Below, piece after piece: positions 17,142 to 27,389 of a stretch of DNA of 64,000 nt; the stretch's first letter is position 1, and each line of letters starts with the position of its first letter. A program made the translations under genes and the position numbers. The DNA comes from Oscillospiraceae bacterium. Lineage in GTDB: Bacteria > Bacillota > Clostridia > Oscillospirales > Acutalibacteraceae. Below the pieces are notes generated by a model, which worked only from the letters and a program-made list of their open reading frames with translations, was not told where the DNA came from and did no database searches. The DNA lies in NCBI GenBank assembly GCA_022483045.1, contig JAKVOA010000001.1, positions 333,750 through 397,749 on the forward strand, given 5' to 3'.

Positions 17142-17170
17142 AGTGTACACACTCTCATTTGCTTTGTCAA
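17142..17170 (-). promoter_or_regulatory. Promoter of the metNIQ operon
   Basis: On the minus strand a perfect -35 TTGACA (17165-17170) and TACACT (17142-17147) have a 17-base spacer. The predicted start is near 17135, giving a 260-nt leader before metN. No S-box core or T-box AGGGTGG element is present in it. Confidence 0.75.
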
Positions 17171-17221
17171 GCTTTTTTAAAAAGAAATCTTCTTTTCTGC
17201 ATAAAGAGCAGCGCTAAACTG

Positions 17222-17272
17222 CAAAAAGAAGCGGGTGAGTTCTGTATTTTCCACAGAAGACAGCCCGCTTCT
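17222..17272 (-). terminator. Terminator of the small Cys-motif gene
   Basis: On the minus strand AGAAGCGGG and CCCGCTTCT pair across a long loop and are followed by TTTTTG, about 30 bases after the stop codon. Confidence 0.65.
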
Positions 17273-17300
17273 GCCGTTTTGCGCATTCTTTCTGCCGGTT

Positions 17301-17555
17301 TCAGTCGTCCGGCATCCATTCATAAAAGCCAATGATACGCGGAATGAACTCATGAAAGTATACATTTGCGTCCTGTGGGGAAACAAGGAAATGGCCCTGC
17401 ACGCGGTAAACGCCGTCTTTGTACACGGCATTTGCACGCCGGGCGCTGCCGCAGGCACCGCAGTTTTCACAGGTGGCGGCGTCTGGATTTTCAAACTCAA
17501 CCCAGACCAGTTTTCCTTCTTTATCCGACAAGTCCCTTAGCTTTTTGCCTTTCAT
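17301..17555 (-). CDS. Small hypothetical protein with a CxxCxxC motif
   Basis: 84 residues. The start MKGKKLRDLSDKEGK follows AAGAAGGTG at a good distance. A central CENCGACG cluster gives three Cys in CxxCxxC spacing, suggesting a zinc or Fe-S site (inference). The rest is mixed alpha/beta with an aromatic C-terminus (FYEWMPDD). I do not recognise the family. It lies upstream of, and in the same orientation as, the metNIQ promoter, separated by its own terminator. Confidence 0.6.
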   Translation of the reverse strand: MKGKKLRDLSDKEGKLVWVEFENPDAATCENCGACGSARRANAVYKDGVYRVQGHFLVSPQDANVYFHEFIPRIIGFYEWMPDD

Positions 17556-17776
17556 TAAAACACCTTCTTTTTGTTGCATTTCTAGTATACCCCGCGTGCG
17601 GCAGTTTGTAAACGCCTTTCCCCGGGGCAATGCAGCTGGAAAAAAGCAGCAGGCGAAAAAAGTGCAGATATGCGAGAGAGAATTGAAGGATCCAGAAGAA
17701 AAACCCACACAAAGCCGGTGATTTTTAGAGGCTGTTTAAAAATCTGTTGAGATATGACGGAATTTTCAAAAATATA

Positions 17777-17805
17777 TTGACAGAATATGAATTTAACACT
17801 ATTAT
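17777..17805 (+). promoter_or_regulatory. Promoter of potABCD
   Basis: A perfect TTGACA (17777-17782) and TATTAT (17800-17805) with a 17-base spacer, giving a leader of about 170 nt. Confidence 0.7.
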
Positions 17806-17835
17806 ATCTGTTGTTGCGTTTGCATCTGACGAAAA

Positions 17836-17921
17836 CCCGGTACCGTTCTGCTGCCGCAGCTGAAAAAGCCTTTTTGCTGCGAAAAATCCTTTGCGGGGCG
17901 CAGCAGAGATACAGCACCGGG
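17836..17921 (+). promoter_or_regulatory. Possible structured leader (three-way junction) of potABCD
   Basis: CCCGGT (17836-17841) can pair with ACCGGG (17916-17921), enclosing a hairpin GCTG-CCG-CAGC (17850-17860) and a longer one TGCTGCG/CGCAGCA (17875-17881 with 17899-17905). No terminator follows and I match it to no known riboswitch class. Confidence 0.3.
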
Positions 17922-17982
17922 GGTAGCGTTTAACCATGCCTGGCTCAACGTAACTGAATAACCGCAAAGGGGATGCATTTCT

Positions 17983-19143
17983 ATGGAAAAAGAACCAATC
18001 ATTGCGCTGAAAGACATTGCCGTGGCTTTTGACGGCGAGCCGGTACTGCAGGACTTCAACCTCAGTATTCGTGACGGGGAATTTGTCACGCTGCTGGGGC
18101 CTTCCGGCTGCGGAAAGACCACAACGCTCCGCATTATCGGCGGTTTTGTGCAGCCTGACCGGGGTGATGTCTTTTTTAACGGCCGGCGTATCAACGATAC
18201 ACCGGCGTACCAGCGCGAAGTAAACACCATCTTTCAAAAGTACGCACTGTTTCCGCATTTAAATGTGTACGACAATGTAGCTTTTGGCATGCGCGTACAC
18301 AAAAGGCCGGAGAAAGAAATCCGCACGGCTGTGCGCAGTATGCTGGAAATGGTGAATTTGCGCGGCTTTGAGCACCGCAGTGTCGAGCGGCTTTCCGGTG
18401 GGCAGCAGCAGCGGGTGGCTATTGCGCGGGCGCTGGTCAATCACCCAAAGGTGCTTTTGCTGGATGAGCCGCTGGGTGCGCTGGATATGAAGCTGCGCAA
18501 AGATATGCAGGTCGAGCTGAAAAAGATTCAGCAGCAGACCGGCATTACCTTTTTGTTTGTCACGCATGACCAGGAAGAAGCCCTCTCTATGAGCGACACG
18601 GTCGTGGTTATGGATGCCGGCCGCATTCAGCAGATTGGTACGCCGCAGGATATTTACAATGAACCCAAAAATGCCTTTGTTGCGGATTTTATCGGTGAAT
18701 CCAATATTATAGACGGCATTATGCGGCAAGATTATCTGGCAGAGTTTGCCGGGTGCAAATTCCGCTGCGTCGATAAAGGTTTTGCGCCAAATGAAGCAGT
18801 GGATGTCGTTATCCGCCCGGAAGACATCGATGTGGTCGCGTCAGAGAAAAGCCCGCTGCACGGCGTGGTTACGAATGTGACTTTTAAGGGCGTGCACAAT
18901 GAAATTATTGTAGATGTAGGCGGATTTAAATGGATGATTCAGTCGATTCATTATACCGGCGTAGGTGAGCACATCGGGCTGGAAATTGAGCCGGATGATA
19001 TTCATATTATGCACAAATCCAGTTACTCCGGTTCGTTTGGTGACTACAGCACCTTCAGCGACGAAATGGAGGAGGATATTCTGACTTCTGAAGAAGCCGA
19101 AGCCCAGGAAGAGGCCAAGCAGGAACAGGGGGAAGAAGCATGA
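17983..19143 (+). CDS. potA: Spermidine/putrescine ABC transporter ATP-binding protein
   Basis: 386 residues. Walker [10 protein letters not shown] (about 38-46), signature LSGGQQQR, Walker [13 protein letters not shown] and switch His in VTHDQEE form the ATPase. After about residue 240 comes the TOBE regulatory domain, then an acidic Glu-rich tail (last ~25 residues) that is longer than usual. The length and order PotA-B-C-D identify a polyamine importer. The ATG at 17983 follows AAAGGGG at a somewhat long distance. It overlaps potB by 4 bases (ATGA). Confidence 0.92.
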   Translation: MEKEPIIALKDIAVAFDGEPVLQDFNLSIRDGEFVTLLGPSGCGKTTTLRIIGGFVQPDRGDVFFNGRRINDTPAYQREVNTIFQKYALFPHLNVYDNVAFGMRVHKRPEKEIRTAVRSMLEMVNLRGFEHRSVERLSGGQQQRVAIARALVNHPKVLLLDEPLGALDMKLRKDMQVELKKIQQQTGITFLFVTHDQEEALSMSDTVVVMDAGRIQQIGTPQDIYNEPKNAFVADFIGESNIIDGIMRQDYLAEFAGCKFRCVDKGFAPNEAVDVVIRPEDIDVVASEKSPLHGVVTNVTFKGVHNEIIVDVGGFKWMIQSIHYTGVGEHIGLEIEPDDIHIMHKSSYSGSFGDYSTFSDEMEEDILTSEEAEAQEEAKQEQGEEA

Positions 19144-19955
19144 AATCTAAAAAGGCGTTTTCTCCCTACATTGTTTGGATGATTCTTTTTACAGTGGTGC
19201 CAATGCTGCTGGTCCTGTACTTTGCCTTTACCGACCGCAGCGGTGCCTTTACACTGGAAAACCTGCGCCAAGTGGGGCAGTACAGCAATGTATTTCTGCG
19301 CTCTATCTGGCAGGGTGCGCTGGCTACCGTTATCTGTCTGGTGCTGGGCTATCCGCTTGCGTACTGTATTGCACATATGAAATTAAAGACACAAAGCGTG
19401 ATGGTGCTGCTGATTATGCTGCCCATGTGGATGAACTTTCTGTTGCGCACCTATGCCTGGATGACAATTTTAGAGGACAATGGCATTTTGAATTCTCTGT
19501 TTGTCATGCTCGGCCTGCCCAAAGTGCACATGATTAATACGGCCGGCGCGGTGGTGCTGGGCATGGTGTACAATTACATTCCCTATATGATTTTGCCGAT
19601 GTATACTGTGCTTACGCGTATTGATACCTCTGTACTGGAAGCAGCACAGGACCTTGGCGCAAACCGGGCACAGGTTTTTTGCCGGGTAACACTGCCCATG
19701 AGCATGCCGGGGGTCATTTCCGGCATTACCATGGTATTTGTGCCGGCAGTCAGCACCTTTATTATCAGCAAGATGCTGGGCGGCGGCAGCAACCTTTTGA
19801 TTGGCGATGTCGTCGAGATGCAGTTCCTCGGCTCTGCCTATAACCCGAATCTCGGGTCGGCTATTTCGCTGGTGCTTATGCTGCTGATCATTGTCTGCCT
19901 CGGTATTATGAATGAATTCGATGAGGGCGGCGAACAGGAGGCGGTGCTGGTATGA
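19140..19955 (+). CDS. potB: Spermidine/putrescine ABC transporter permease PotB
   Basis: 271 residues, six predicted helices. The EAA loop [25 protein letters not shown] and the helix [15 protein letters not shown] are typical of PotB. It starts in the ATGA overlap with potA and ends in an ATGA overlap with potC, so the whole operon is translationally coupled. Confidence 0.92.
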   Translation: MKSKKAFSPYIVWMILFTVVPMLLVLYFAFTDRSGAFTLENLRQVGQYSNVFLRSIWQGALATVICLVLGYPLAYCIAHMKLKTQSVMVLLIMLPMWMNFLLRTYAWMTILEDNGILNSLFVMLGLPKVHMINTAGAVVLGMVYNYIPYMILPMYTVLTRIDTSVLEAAQDLGANRAQVFCRVTLPMSMPGVISGITMVFVPAVSTFIISKMLGGGSNLLIGDVVEMQFLGSAYNPNLGSAISLVLMLLIIVCLGIMNEFDEGGEQEAVLV

Positions 19956-20782
19956 AGGCTGTTTCCAAAGTTTATATGGTGCTGATTTTCCTGTTTCTGT
20001 ATGCGCCGATTTTTGTACTGATTCTGTTTAGCTTTAATAATTCCAATGCTATGAGCCGCTCTGTGTTTTCGGGCTTTTCGCTGCGCTGGTACCGTCAGCT
20101 TTTTGGGGACCGCATGATTTTAGAGGCGCTGCGCAATACACTGATTATTGCGGTGGTGGCTGCAGCGGTCGCTACCGTGCTGGGGACCTTGGGCGCAATT
20201 GGCATTAACAGCCTCAAGGGCAAGTGGGCCCGCCGTATGGCAATGGACGTGACAAACCTGCCCATGGTCAACCCCGAGATTGTCACCGGCGTATCGATGA
20301 TGCTGCTGTTTGTTATTGCAATGCGCGCTGTTGGTGCCGGCCTTGGCTTTGGCAGCTTGATTATTGCACACATCACATTTTGCCTGCCGTATGTCATCCT
20401 TTCTGTGCGGCCAAAGCTGCTGCAGATGGACCCGCATCTGTACGAAGCAGCGCAGGACCTAGGCTGTACGCCTGTGCAGGCCTTTTTCAAGGTTGTGCTG
20501 CCACAGATTGCGCCCGGTATTGTTTCCGGCGCCATGATGGCCTTTACGCTGTCGATTGATGATTTTGTAATCAGCTACTTTACCAGCGGCACAACGCAAA
20601 CTCTGCCAATCTATATTTACTCCATGACGCGCAAGCGCATCAGCCCCGAAATCAATGCCCTTTCCACGGTGCTGTTTGCGGTGATTCTGGTACTGCTCAT
20701 TGTGGTCAATGTGAGTCAGTCGGGCAGCGCAGCCCGGGCGGCCCGCCGCCAAGCGAAAGCAGAGGAGGCGGAGGAGCTGTGA
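19952..20782 (+). CDS. potC: Spermidine/putrescine ABC transporter permease PotC
   Basis: 276 residues with six helices. The N-terminal YAPIFVLILFSFNNSNA, the EAA loop EAAQDLGCTPVQAFFKVVLPQIAPG and the SIDDFVISYFTSG block are all PotC features. It pairs with PotB to form the channel. The C-terminal tail is basic then acidic (RQAKAEEAEEL). It overlaps potD by 4 bases. Confidence 0.92.
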   Translation: MKAVSKVYMVLIFLFLYAPIFVLILFSFNNSNAMSRSVFSGFSLRWYRQLFGDRMILEALRNTLIIAVVAAAVATVLGTLGAIGINSLKGKWARRMAMDVTNLPMVNPEIVTGVSMMLLFVIAMRAVGAGLGFGSLIIAHITFCLPYVILSVRPKLLQMDPHLYEAAQDLGCTPVQAFFKVVLPQIAPGIVSGAMMAFTLSIDDFVISYFTSGTTQTLPIYIYSMTRKRISPEINALSTVLFAVILVLLIVVNVSQSGSAARAARRQAKAEEAEEL

Positions 20783-21978
20783 AAAAAAGGATTTGCTCTT
20801 TTCTGCTGGCACTGCTGGTAGCCTGCAGCAGCGCTGCACCGGCTTTTGCCTCTGCCGGAAGCAACAGTTCCAGAGCGCTGGCCGGCACCACAATTCATGT
20901 TTATAACTGGGGTGAGTATATCAGCAAAGGCACAGACGGCAGCATGGATGTCAATGCTGAGTTTACTCGCCGCACCGGTATCCAGGTAGACTACACCACT
21001 TTTGATACCAATGAATCGCTGTACTCCAAGCTGGCAGGCGGCGGCGCGCAGTACGATGTGATTGTTCCCTCGGACTATATGATTAACAAGCTGATTAAGC
21101 AGAATATGCTGGAAAAGCTGGATTATCAGAATATTCCGAATTATCAGTATATTGACAAACAGTACAGAAATCTTTCTTACGACCCCAAGGGCACTTATTC
21201 GGTGCCTTACACCTGGGGCACGGTGGGCATTCTGTACAACAAAAAGTACGTAAAAAAAGAGGAAACTACTTCTTGGGATATCCTGTGGGATAAAAAATAT
21301 GCCGGCAAGATTTTAATGTTTGACAACCCGCGCGATGCCTTTGGCATTGCGCAGAAAAAGCTGGGGATTTCTTATAACACCACAGATAGCAATGAGTGGG
21401 AGGCTGCCGCTGCGCTGCTAAAGCAGCAGAAGCCGCTAGTGCAGTCCTATGTAATGGACCAGATTTTCGATAAGATGGATTCTGGGGAAGCATGGGTGGC
21501 ACCCTATTATGCGGGTGACGGCGAGTCGCTGTCGCGGGAAAACCCCAATATCGGCTTTACGATTCCCACAAAACAGGGAACCAACTTCTTTGTAGACGCA
21601 CTCTGCGTTCCCAAAGGCTGCCAAAATAAAGCCGCTGCAGAAGCCTACATCAATTTTCTCTGCAGCCCAGAAGTCTCTGCCGCCAATATGCAGACAATCG
21701 GCTACTCCACCCCGGAAACGGCTGCGCGCAAACTGCTGCCCAAAGAGATGGCCCAGAGTATGATCTGCTACCCGCCGCAGTCTATTTTGGACAAAGCGGA
21801 GGTCTTTACCAATCTGCCGGACAAAACGCTGACCTTGATTGATGAATTGTGGACAGAAGTCAAGATGGGTGGTTCCGGCGATACGCTGACGCTGATTTTT
21901 GTGCTGTGTGCGTTTTTGGCAGTGTATGTAGGCATTGTTATTTACAAAAAGCAAAAGCGAAAAAAGGAAATGGAATAA
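20779..21978 (+). CDS. potD: Spermidine/putrescine-binding protein with a C-terminal membrane anchor
   Basis: 399 residues starting at GTG within the GTGA overlap with potC, with GGAGGAG upstream. The N-terminus is a signal peptide that contains a possible lipobox (LLVAC) and, further on, an AFA-type cleavage site. The mature part starts IHVYNWGEYIS and carries YDVIVPSDYMINKLI and VPYTWGTVGILYN, the polyamine-site blocks of PotD. Unusually, a hydrophobic helix (about 368-389) plus a Lys-rich tail ends the protein, so it may be anchored at the C-terminus instead of, or as well as, by lipid. Confidence 0.9.
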   Translation: MKKRICSFLLALLVACSSAAPAFASAGSNSSRALAGTTIHVYNWGEYISKGTDGSMDVNAEFTRRTGIQVDYTTFDTNESLYSKLAGGGAQYDVIVPSDYMINKLIKQNMLEKLDYQNIPNYQYIDKQYRNLSYDPKGTYSVPYTWGTVGILYNKKYVKKEETTSWDILWDKKYAGKILMFDNPRDAFGIAQKKLGISYNTTDSNEWEAAAALLKQQKPLVQSYVMDQIFDKMDSGEAWVAPYYAGDGESLSRENPNIGFTIPTKQGTNFFVDALCVPKGCQNKAAAEAYINFLCSPEVSAANMQTIGYSTPETAARKLLPKEMAQSMICYPPQSILDKAEVFTNLPDKTLTLIDELWTEVKMGGSGDTLTLIFVLCAFLAVYVGIVIYKKQKRKKEME

Positions 21979-21982
21979 AAAG

Positions 21983-22026
21983 AAGCACTGCCGCAGGCCG
22001 TTTTGGTTTGCAGCAGTGCTTTTGAT
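21983..22026 (+). terminator. potABCD terminator
   Basis: AAGCACTGC pairs with GCAGTGCTT across a 21-base loop with further pairing, followed by TTTTGATTTT. Confidence 0.75.
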
Positions 22027-22056
22027 TTTGTATGGAAAAGATAGATAAAAAACGTA

Positions 22057-22860
22057 TTAAACAGCCGGCGCAACGGAATCAGAAACTGCAAACAGGCGTT
22101 TCGCATTTTCACAGCCGGCGTCCAATACTTTCTGAGTGGAAATGCCGCGCACAGCGGCAATGACCTTTGCAGAGTAAGGAATCATGGTAGAGTCGCAGCG
22201 TGCCCCTCGCAGTGGAACCGGCGCCATGTAGGGGCAGTCTGTTTCGTTCAGCAGACGGTCCAGCGGCACTGCTTCTGCAACACGCAGCGGCATCTTTGCG
22301 TTTTTAAATGTCACTGCGCCGCCCAGCCCAATGTACATGCCCAGCTTTAAGATTTCCTGCATTGTTTCGACACTGCCCGAAAAGCAGTGAACAACACCCT
22401 GCGGCCGATACTGCTGCAGCAGTTTCAGGGCATCTGCATGTGCATCGCGGTCGTGTACAATGACAGGCAGTTTGTATTTGGCAGCCAGCTGCAGCTGTGC
22501 AGCAAAGGCGGCTTTCTGTACATCACGCGGCGGGTTGCCGGCAAAATGGTAATCCAAGCCGATTTCACCGACGGCGACGATTTGGTTTTCTTCTTTTTTC
22601 TGCAGAAGCTTTTCCAGCTGCTGAAGCCAGTTTTCCGGTGAAGCGCCGACTTCTTCCGGGTGAATCCCGACCGCTGCGTGAATGTAGGGATACTTTTGTG
22701 CAAGCTCGACTGCGGCCCTGCACCCCGCCAAAGTGGCGCCGCAGTCAATGACATGGCAGACACCCTGCTGCGGCAGGGTCTGCAGCAGCACGGAGCGGTC
22801 GGGGTCAAAGGCGGTATCGTCGTAATGTGCGTGACTGTCAAAAATATGATGATAGGTCAA
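22057..22860 (-). CDS. tatD: TatD family metal-dependent hydrolase (YcfH/YabD type)
   Basis: 267 residues. DSHAHYDD at about 8-15 gives two metal-binding His; GEIGLDYHF (about 94-102) holds the metal Glu; PVIVHDRDAH, GVVHCFSGS and NETDCPYMAP complete the TatD set. Family members are divalent-metal DNases or D-aminoacyl-tRNA deacylases. TTG at 22860 is preferred: GGAGGG lies 8 bases upstream and the HxH motif follows at once. It is third in a metG-GNAT-tatD run, echoing the metG-tatD pairing common in Firmicutes. Confidence 0.9.
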   Translation of the reverse strand: MTYHHIFDSHAHYDDTAFDPDRSVLLQTLPQQGVCHVIDCGATLAGCRAAVELAQKYPYIHAAVGIHPEEVGASPENWLQQLEKLLQKKEENQIVAVGEIGLDYHFAGNPPRDVQKAAFAAQLQLAAKYKLPVIVHDRDAHADALKLLQQYRPQGVVHCFSGSVETMQEILKLGMYIGLGGAVTFKNAKMPLRVAEAVPLDRLLNETDCPYMAPVPLRGARCDSTMIPYSAKVIAAVRGISTQKVLDAGCENAKRLFAVSDSVAPAV

Positions 22861-22941
22861 AACAAGGACCCTCCTCTGTAAAAAGCAGGGCTGCTGAAGC
22901 CGAACCCAGCAGCCCTGAAACATTTCTTTTAAAGTTTGCCG

Positions 22942-23511
22942 TCAGCCGCGGCCCATGGCTTGCCACTCTGAGCGCAGAATAGACCACAAAACAACATCGA
23001 CTAGGCGGCCCTGATTATTTTGGTGATACTGCCGCAGGATTCCTTCACGGCGCATGCCGCTTTTTTGCATGACTTTGCCGGAAGCAGGATTCTGTGTATT
23101 GTGAAAAGCCTGTATCCGGTTATACCCGCCTTTCGAAAACAAAAAATCTTCCATGGCTGTCAGAGCTTCTGTCATAATCCCATGTCCCCACAGACGGCGT
23201 GTCAGGCAGTAGCCGGCGGTTGCACATAAATTTGTGCGGTCCTGTTCGACAGCGTCAATGCAGCCAATGGGTTCATCGGTGTGTTTGTCAGCAATGCACC
23301 AGCGGTAAGTTTCTGGTTTTGCGTACAGCATGACCCATACGCATAAAAGCCTCTCACTTTCCGCTGCAGAATGGTGCGGCTGCCAAGTGAGATAGCGCGT
23401 TACCTGCGGGTCGTTGGCCCAGTTGCAGTACATGGCAGGGGCATCTTCAATCGTAAAGCGCCGCAAAAGCAGACGCTTTGTTTCGATGTCCTGTGTGCCG
23501 ATGTGGTTCAT
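22942..23511 (-). CDS. GNAT family N-acetyltransferase (RimJ/RimL type)
   Basis: 189 residues. It begins ETKRLLLRRFTIEDAPAMY after a short N-terminus, the hallmark of RimJ/RimL acetyltransferases. GYCLTRRLWGHGIMTEAL near 105-122 is the acetyl-CoA-binding A motif, and NPASGKVMQKSGMRREG is the C-terminal block. The substrate is unknown; family members acetylate ribosomal proteins or small amines. The ATG at 23511 has AAGGAG 6 bases upstream. It follows metG by 10 bases. Confidence 0.85.
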   Translation of the reverse strand: MNHIGTQDIETKRLLLRRFTIEDAPAMYCNWANDPQVTRYLTWQPHHSAAESERLLCVWVMLYAKPETYRWCIADKHTDEPIGCIDAVEQDRTNLCATAGYCLTRRLWGHGIMTEALTAMEDFLFSKGGYNRIQAFHNTQNPASGKVMQKSGMRREGILRQYHQNNQGRLVDVVLWSILRSEWQAMGRG

Positions 23512-23521
23512 AAAAATCTCC

Positions 23522-25507
<1,986 letters not shown>

Positions 25508-25509
25508 TT

Positions 25510-25538
25510 ATTATACACGCATTCTGCGGGGATTACAA
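25510..25538 (-). promoter_or_regulatory. metG promoter
   Basis: On the minus strand TTGTAA (25533-25538) and TATAAT (25510-25515) are 17 bases apart. The leader is only about 35 nt, too short for a T-box. Confidence 0.65.
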
Positions 25539-25575
25539 TTCTGCTTTTGCTTTCTTTTTGCCGCTTTTGCGGCAG

Positions 25576-25623
25576 AAAAAAACCGGGCGGCTGCTTTCGG
25601 TTTGCGGAAAGACAGCGGCCCGG
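25576..25623 (-). terminator. Terminator of the LCP-family gene
   Basis: On the minus strand CCGGGCCGCTGTCTTTC pairs with a near-complementary arm ending CCGCCCGG, followed by seven T. Confidence 0.8.
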
Positions 25624-25646
25624 CAGTCTGTACGGTTTCGGTACAG

Positions 25647-26960
25647 TTAATTTGTACTGCTGGTTTCATAAATAAACTGCCGCAGCAGAGTGCAGTTTTT
25701 CTCCATATCAGCCACTTCCACCCAGCCGGCTGAGCGCAGCGTTTCGCCCTTAAAGGTGCCGTCTGCAGGAATCTGCTGTGTCTGCTGCTTTGAGAAAAGC
25801 AGCGGCAGGCTGGTTATGCAGATGCCGGCCAGTTTGTTGGCGGGTATGTTTGTCCACATCAGCGGCAGAAACTTATTGAGGGTAGAGGTTAGCTTAATCG
25901 GGCCGGAAAGCGCAAGCTTTTTCATCAGCTGGCCAATCACTTCACGCTGACGCTGAGCGCGGCCGTAGTCGTTGCCGTAGTTGCGGATACGGGTATAGTA
26001 CAGGGCCTGTACACCCTTTAAGTTGTATTTGCCGGGCGTAAAATGGGTTGCCAGGTTTTTGTTGAATTCCGTACATAGGCCCTGGTCCAGGGTTACATCA
26101 ATGCCGCCCACGTCATTAATAATGGTTGCGAAAGAATCAAAGTCCACTGCCATGTACATATCAATTTTAATACGGTAATTGTTTTCCAGCGTCTGCATTG
26201 TCATGGCCGCGCCGCCGTAGGCAAAGGCGGCATTCAGCTTCTGCCGGCTGTGGTTGGGGATTTCTACATAAGTATCGCGCAAAAAAGAAGTCATCTTGAT
26301 TTTATTGTGTACGTGGTCGAGCGAAAGCAGAATCAGCGAGTCACTGCGGCGAGCCCCGCCGCCGGAGTCCTGGTCCATGCCGATCAAAAGGATGTTGGTG
26401 ACCCACGGACTGGACATGACATTCCACGTCGGCGCATGTTCTGGTGTGCGCACATAGGTCGTTTGGCTTACTTTGTTGTGTGTGCGGTCCATGTGTGAAA
26501 ACAGCGCGGTCAGCCACGCACAAGAGACGACCAGCAGCGCCAGCAGAATGCAGACAATGTTGCGTACAACGTGGTGCTTGTGGCGCTTTGGGCGCTGCCG
26601 ATAGCCGCTGTTATTATAGTTATTGTTATAATGATTGTAATTGCGGCTGCGATTGTTGTTACCGTTATCATAGTTGTTTCCCCGCGGCGCGGCAGAGCGG
26701 CGCGAGTCTACGGCTGCTGCACGGTCATCGGGGTCAAAGCCATCGTGGTAGCGTACCTGTGTAGGCCGTGTGCGGCGGGTATTGGCGTGCCGGCGCCGGT
26801 CGCTGTATGAAGAAACATCTACCATCGGCTCTCCCTGCTGTGCACGGCGGGAAGAGTGCGAGTAAACATCGCGCTCACTGCCTCTGCCGCGCTGGGAGCT
26901 GCTGGAAGGATTCTGCCGCGGCGTTTTGTGCCGCCCAGAATCCTGCGGAGTATATGCCAT
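25647..26960 (-). CDS. LytR-CpsA-Psr (LCP) family cell-wall glycopolymer ligase
   Basis: 437 residues. Residues 1-130 are a low-complexity cytosolic region rich in Arg, Ser, Asn and Tyr. One membrane helix (about 131-153) follows, then the extracellular LCP domain with NILLIGMDQD (about 188-197), RRSDSLILLSLD, SFLRDTYVEIP and LNAAFAYGGA. LCP enzymes transfer undecaprenyl-linked polymers to peptidoglycan. The ATG at 26960 has GAGG 9 bases upstream; ATGs further up lack a site. The long disordered N-terminus is unusual. Confidence 0.87.
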   Translation of the reverse strand: MAYTPQDSGRHKTPRQNPSSSSQRGRGSERDVYSHSSRRAQQGEPMVDVSSYSDRRRHANTRRTRPTQVRYHDGFDPDDRAAAVDSRRSAAPRGNNYDNGNNNRSRNYNHYNNNYNNSGYRQRPKRHKHHVVRNIVCILLALLVVSCAWLTALFSHMDRTHNKVSQTTYVRTPEHAPTWNVMSSPWVTNILLIGMDQDSGGGARRSDSLILLSLDHVHNKIKMTSFLRDTYVEIPNHSRQKLNAAFAYGGAAMTMQTLENNYRIKIDMYMAVDFDSFATIINDVGGIDVTLDQGLCTEFNKNLATHFTPGKYNLKGVQALYYTRIRNYGNDYGRAQRQREVIGQLMKKLALSGPIKLTSTLNKFLPLMWTNIPANKLAGICITSLPLLFSKQQTQQIPADGTFKGETLRSAGWVEVADMEKNCTLLRQFIYETSSTN

Positions 26961-27150
26961 AAAATAAGCCTCGTTTTCTGTAAAAATAGCGTTCATCTTC
27001 ATTTTAGCGGGCGGCATGACAGTTGTCAAGTTATGTAAACTTTCTGTAACCGAGGACTTTCCTGTTTCCTCTTCTGCAAAAATGTGCTAAACTATCTACA
27101 AGAAACAGTCTGTGTAAAAAAGCGCATTTCAGGAAGAAAGGAACTTTGCC

Positions 27151-27246
27151 ATGCAGGAAAAGAAACGAAAGATGCTTGTTCGCGTGGTTGCACTGGTGTG
27201 CGCTGCGCTCATTGCAGTCAGTGCCTTGGCGGCGGCGTTTCTATAA
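27151..27246 (+). CDS. Tiny single-helix membrane protein (31 residues)
   Basis: ATG at 27151 with AAAGGAA upstream, stop at 27246, and a terminator directly after. The peptide has a basic head (MQEKKRKMLVR) and one hydrophobic helix (VVALVCAALIAVSALAAAFL). Its size and layout resemble the Prli42 stressosome miniprotein and similar DUF4044-type peptides, but sequence similarity cannot be judged by eye. It is probably a real gene because a ribosome site, frame and terminator are all in order. Confidence 0.55.
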   Translation: MQEKKRKMLVRVVALVCAALIAVSALAAAFL

Positions 27247-27266
27247 AAAGAAAAGCGGCAGGGCAG

Positions 27267-27303
27267 GCCCCAGAAGCTCAAAAGCTTTTGGGGCTTTCGT
27301 TTT
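27267..27303 (+). terminator. Terminator after the 31-residue peptide gene
   Basis: GCCCCAGAAGCT pairs with AGCTTTTGGGGC around a short A-rich loop, followed by TTTCGTTTT. Confidence 0.8.
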
Positions 27304-27389
27304 GCAAGTTTTTGTTTTGCTTTTCTCTTTTGTATGATAGAATCATAATAAGAATTGTAACGTGCGCAGTCGGAAAAGGGGGCAGGGCA

